Below the pieces are notes generated by a model, which was given only the letters and a program-made list of their open reading frames with translations, was not told the DNA's origin and ran no database searches. A stretch of DNA of 64,000 nt from Ignelater luminosus (lineage: Eukaryota; Arthropoda; Insecta; Coleoptera; Elateridae), in contig VTPC01090618.1 in assembly GCA_011009095.1 (NCBI GenBank), forward strand, positions 396,118 to 460,117. Direction: 5' to 3'. Both the position numbers and the translations under genes were made by a program. Shown in pieces: positions 61,558 to 64,000 of the stretch. Position 1 is the first letter of the stretch. Every line of letters starts with the position of its first letter.

Positions 61558-62035
61558 AGGTCAGCCCACAATCGAAAGTGGTCTGCCCTAAATTTAGTAT
61601 GGGCTAAAATGCTCAAATGATGATATAAACGCAAATCTTTTGAACTAAGTAGGTACTAGCTGTTGTACCGGTCAGACATATTACTGTGTTTTGTGTCACT
61701 GATAATTGTTTTCTGTTTATGTTTGAAATTGAGGAAAAAATGAGTTCTTGTATGCTTACAGTTCTTTTAGAAAAAACAATGCAAAGCTTTTGGTTTGCAA
61801 ATTATTTAGTAAGATGGCACAAGTAATAAAATTGGTTAGAGTAAATCACACACAATTTGTTTAGATGATGTGAGTTCTAATCTGGTCTACATAAATCAGA
61901 TTTGGATCAGGGTATGGATCAGTCTGTCAAAACCTTAACGATGTAAACGTAGCCCATATAAAGAGTCAGGTCAGTTCAAAAGCGACCTGACCTATAAATG
62001 CAGTGTGGACTAAAATGCTCAAATAATGCTCGTAT
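61558..62035. repeat. Small repeat with paired GGTCAG units
   Basis: GGGCTAAAATGCTCAAATGA (61601-61620) and GGACTAAAATGCTCAAATAA (62007-62026) end two related blocks, each opening with GGTCAG and a short inverted GACC/GGTC. At 61965-61991 GTCAGGTC pairs perfectly with GACCTGAC. Confidence 0.55.
61700..61958 (+). repeat. Direct repeat, copy A
   Basis: It matches 62655-62971 in order: AAAACA...AACTTTTGGTTT-like opening, AAGATGGCRCMAGTAATAAA, GATTTGGRTCAGGGTA, GGATCAG and TGTAAACGTAGCC. Divergence is considerable. Confidence 0.65.
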
Positions 62036-62654
62036 CCACGAGCAAGCAGCAAGTGATCGCATTGACAGCATAAGATTACTGGACGATTGGCAGTATTCAT
62101 CTGTAAACAAGTCATCCATTCAGAAGCTAACAGCGCTACTAATTATCAAATTAATTCTCGGGTGCTTTAAAATCAGTTGTTTTTGACACATGGATAAGGC
62201 ACCTTCTGCCTGCCATTATTCATGTACATTCTATTCCAAATCCAGAAAAAAGTGAATGTAAGGTACATTAAGAGAATTTTTAGGAACGTTTAGGGTCAGA
62301 CGGTTAGGTTAGAGACTTTATTGAATTTATGACAATCTTTTAAAATAAAATGCATATAAGTTACACGAAAAAAGAAAAAAAAGTTAACAATAAATATCGA
62401 CTTTAAATTTTTGAAATACACAGTCAACAACGTAAACAACACAGATAAACTCAGAAGTGCCTTCAGAATTTAGTTCAGCATAACTCTTATTGCCAATACC
62501 GATCGGAAGTATATATGTGTCCAAGACCTGTCACAGTCTTACATTGCTAGTTTAGCATAGGTTATGAAGTATGAACATTTGTTATCATGAAAGCATTGAT
62601 TGCGCAAGCGTACTCAGCAAACGCACAGTATCTAACCGGTCCTCAACGCAACAA

Positions 62655-62971
62655 TTGTTAATGTTTTTCTTATGGTTTCCATTTTTATTTGTTCATCGAG
62701 AAAAAGATTAGTGCTTTGAGAATTCTTTACGGTTACCACTCCTCTGGGGAAAAACAGAAACTTTTGGTTTATAAATTGCTTTAAAAGATGGCGCCAGTAA
62801 TAAACTTGATTAAACTTTATATACCTAATATTTGCTTAGGTGGCGTGAATTTTAGTTGATGTAAACACTATGGATTGTGGAATATACTACATACTAGACT
62901 ACGTAGGTCAGATTTGGGTCAGGGTAAGGATCAGCCCTTCGAAACCCTTCCGGTGTAAACGTAGCCTTTAT
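62655..62971 (+). repeat. Direct repeat, copy B
   Basis: The same landmarks as copy A, with about 60 bp extra in the middle. The copies are about 950-1000 bp apart and likely represent one transposon family or a segmental duplication in the intron. Confidence 0.65.
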
Positions 62972-63827
62972 GAGCTCAATCTGCTAGTTCATTAAAGATA
63001 CCTTGTGGCTTGTGTTTGTAAACATCAAAAGCTTCGATACATCTAATTTCTGTTTGTGATCGCAAAAGTGTAAAGATGTTGGGTGTCTTATTTCGTGGAG
63101 TTATCACGTGAATGTATTCAAGTACATGCTTGACGTAGTTTGATTTATCCGAGCGTTCGTCTTTGTAATGACGCACATGTTCTTTTTCATTTCATGATAT
63201 CGTAGATATCTTTGCAATTTAATTCTTCTGAATTACTTAAGTAGTATTTTTGTCTGTTTTGTGAAGCATTTTGGTGTTTTTTTCTGATAATTTGCCTTGA
63301 TGTGGAGTGCTCAGATATAAATCATTTAAATGGTTAATTTATACTCTTCTTTGTCTTATTCAAGTGTCGACCAAGATTGAATTGTAGTGATTGCCGTGTG
63401 CTAATTGTTTTATGTTTAGAATCCCTGTTTTAATGGAAGTAATGTGCTCTGGCTATTGATGATCTATAAGTTGCAAATTTGTGTTTTATATGGTAGCAAA
63501 AATCGTTGTAGCCTTGGAGATAGATTTTTGTTTCAATTTAAATATTTTTAATGCGTTTAGTACGTCCAATTCGTTCATGCTAACGGGTCTCCTCTATCAT
63601 TTGATGTGTTACCAGGATAATTCGATTCGACTTTTCTTTTAAAGAGAGCAGCCAACTTAAATTTTATATTACTGCAGTCTTTTGATTCTCCTGTTATTTT
63701 TTATCCAATAATAAGGGAAATTTGCCTTCTTTGTTTAATAAGAAAGTTTTATTAATTTGCTTGATAATAAATCTTGTGCCCGAAGGGGAAATTCATTACT
63801 TAATTGTAATTATCTCTTCTTTTTCAG

Positions 63828-64000
63828 ATTATTTGGTGCAAAATGCGACAAGTGCGGTTCGTCCTTTAGTAAAAGCGATTTTGTGATGCGCGCAAAAAGT
63901 AAAATATATCACATAGACTGTTTCCGATGTTCGGCGTGTGCGCGGCAACTTGTTCCGGGTGACGAATTCGCGCTCCGGGACGGCGGCATGCTTTACTGCA
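63828..64000 (+). CDS. tup: Islet/tailup LIM-homeodomain factor, exon with LIM domain 2 (runs off the window)
   Basis: The exon opens after the acceptor CTTCTTTTTCAG ending at 63827. It completes the split Arg codon of the LIM1 exon and reads [10 protein letters not shown] onward for 57 codons. It shows a second LIM domain: C-x2-C-x18-H-x2-C-x2-C-x2-C-x19-C, with [18 protein letters not shown] and [12 protein letters not shown], again Islet-like. Only 8 residues separate the last ligand of LIM1 and the first of LIM2, as in the family. The window stops one base after the Cys codon near the end of the domain, so the last zinc ligand, the homeodomain and the C-terminus are missing. GC content is clearly above the flanking intron, as expected of a constrained exon. 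Confidence 0.95.

Larger units (their letters stand above)
51792..63827 (+). other. tup intron between the LIM1 and LIM2 exons (12,036 bp, phase 2)
   Basis: The intron is bounded by GTAAGT at 51792 and TTTTTCAG at 63820-63827, and splicing restores an in-frame Arg codon and the normal LIM1-LIM2 linker. It holds repeats and retroelement debris listed separately, plus one GC-raised island near 59850-60060 that may be regulatory. The stretches 51842-52100, 52870-53700, 54850-55980, 58745-59840, 60070-61500 and 62980-63827 are AT-rich and hold nothing I recognise. Confidence 0.93.

Noticed and set aside
1..64000. CRISPR arrays, operons, ribosome binding sites and tRNA genes
   Set aside because: Spliced exons and transposon types show a eukaryotic genome; no regular spacer array and no readable tRNA cloverleaf were found by eye.

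Overview
The window is AT-rich animal DNA with long introns, degraded transposons and very little coding sequence. It is almost certainly from an insect, though I cannot name the order. The one gene I identify with confidence is the insect Islet LIM-homeobox gene (tailup/tup; vertebrate ISL1/ISL2), on the + strand. One exon (51599-51791) carries the first LIM domain. After an intron of about 12 kb, a second exon (63828 to the window end) carries the second LIM domain. The homeobox and the 3' end lie beyond the window. The start-codon exon was not found and may be anywhere upstream.

Region by region. Positions 1-51598 are non-coding as far as I can support: upstream flank or 5' intron sequence of tup. 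Transposon remains lie in it: a mariner element with both terminal repeats and TA target site (41030-42266, minus strand, inactive), two relics of pogo/Tigger-type transposase (11041-11285 and 49346-49520, both +), a non-LTR reverse-transcriptase relic (27100-27420, minus), several inverted-repeat (MITE or foldback) elements (3353-3749, 13246-13701, 16478-16721, 38796-39201, 42555-42736), and a family of repeats of roughly 270 bp (2236-2510, 42395-43380, 44340-44580). A TATA/initiator/AATAAA arrangement at 39296-39421 looks like an LTR or a small promoter. Short GC-rich islands in the AT-rich background (18061-18210, 18730-18960, 19360-19510, 36360-36720, 39710-39840, 51000-51345) are the best candidates for cis-regulatory modules. 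One island has paired TAATCC homeodomain sites.

The LIM1-LIM2 intron (51792-63827) holds a second non-LTR reverse-transcriptase relic (54090-54440, minus), a broken Jockey-like LINE on the + strand (56256-58740) with ORF1 tail, endonuclease and reverse transcriptase parts, a conserved-looking island (59850-60060), and a direct repeat of about 260-320 bp (61700-61958 and 62655-62971).

Unidentified candidates worth checking: a minus-strand, sequon-rich and cysteine-containing coding relic at 25944-26690; a minus-strand 73-codon ORF behind a TATA box at 36440-36713; and a minus-strand exon-like ORF with a good acceptor at 32154-32351. I found no convincing new multi-gene system. All positions and motif readings were made by eye from the sequence, without database searches.
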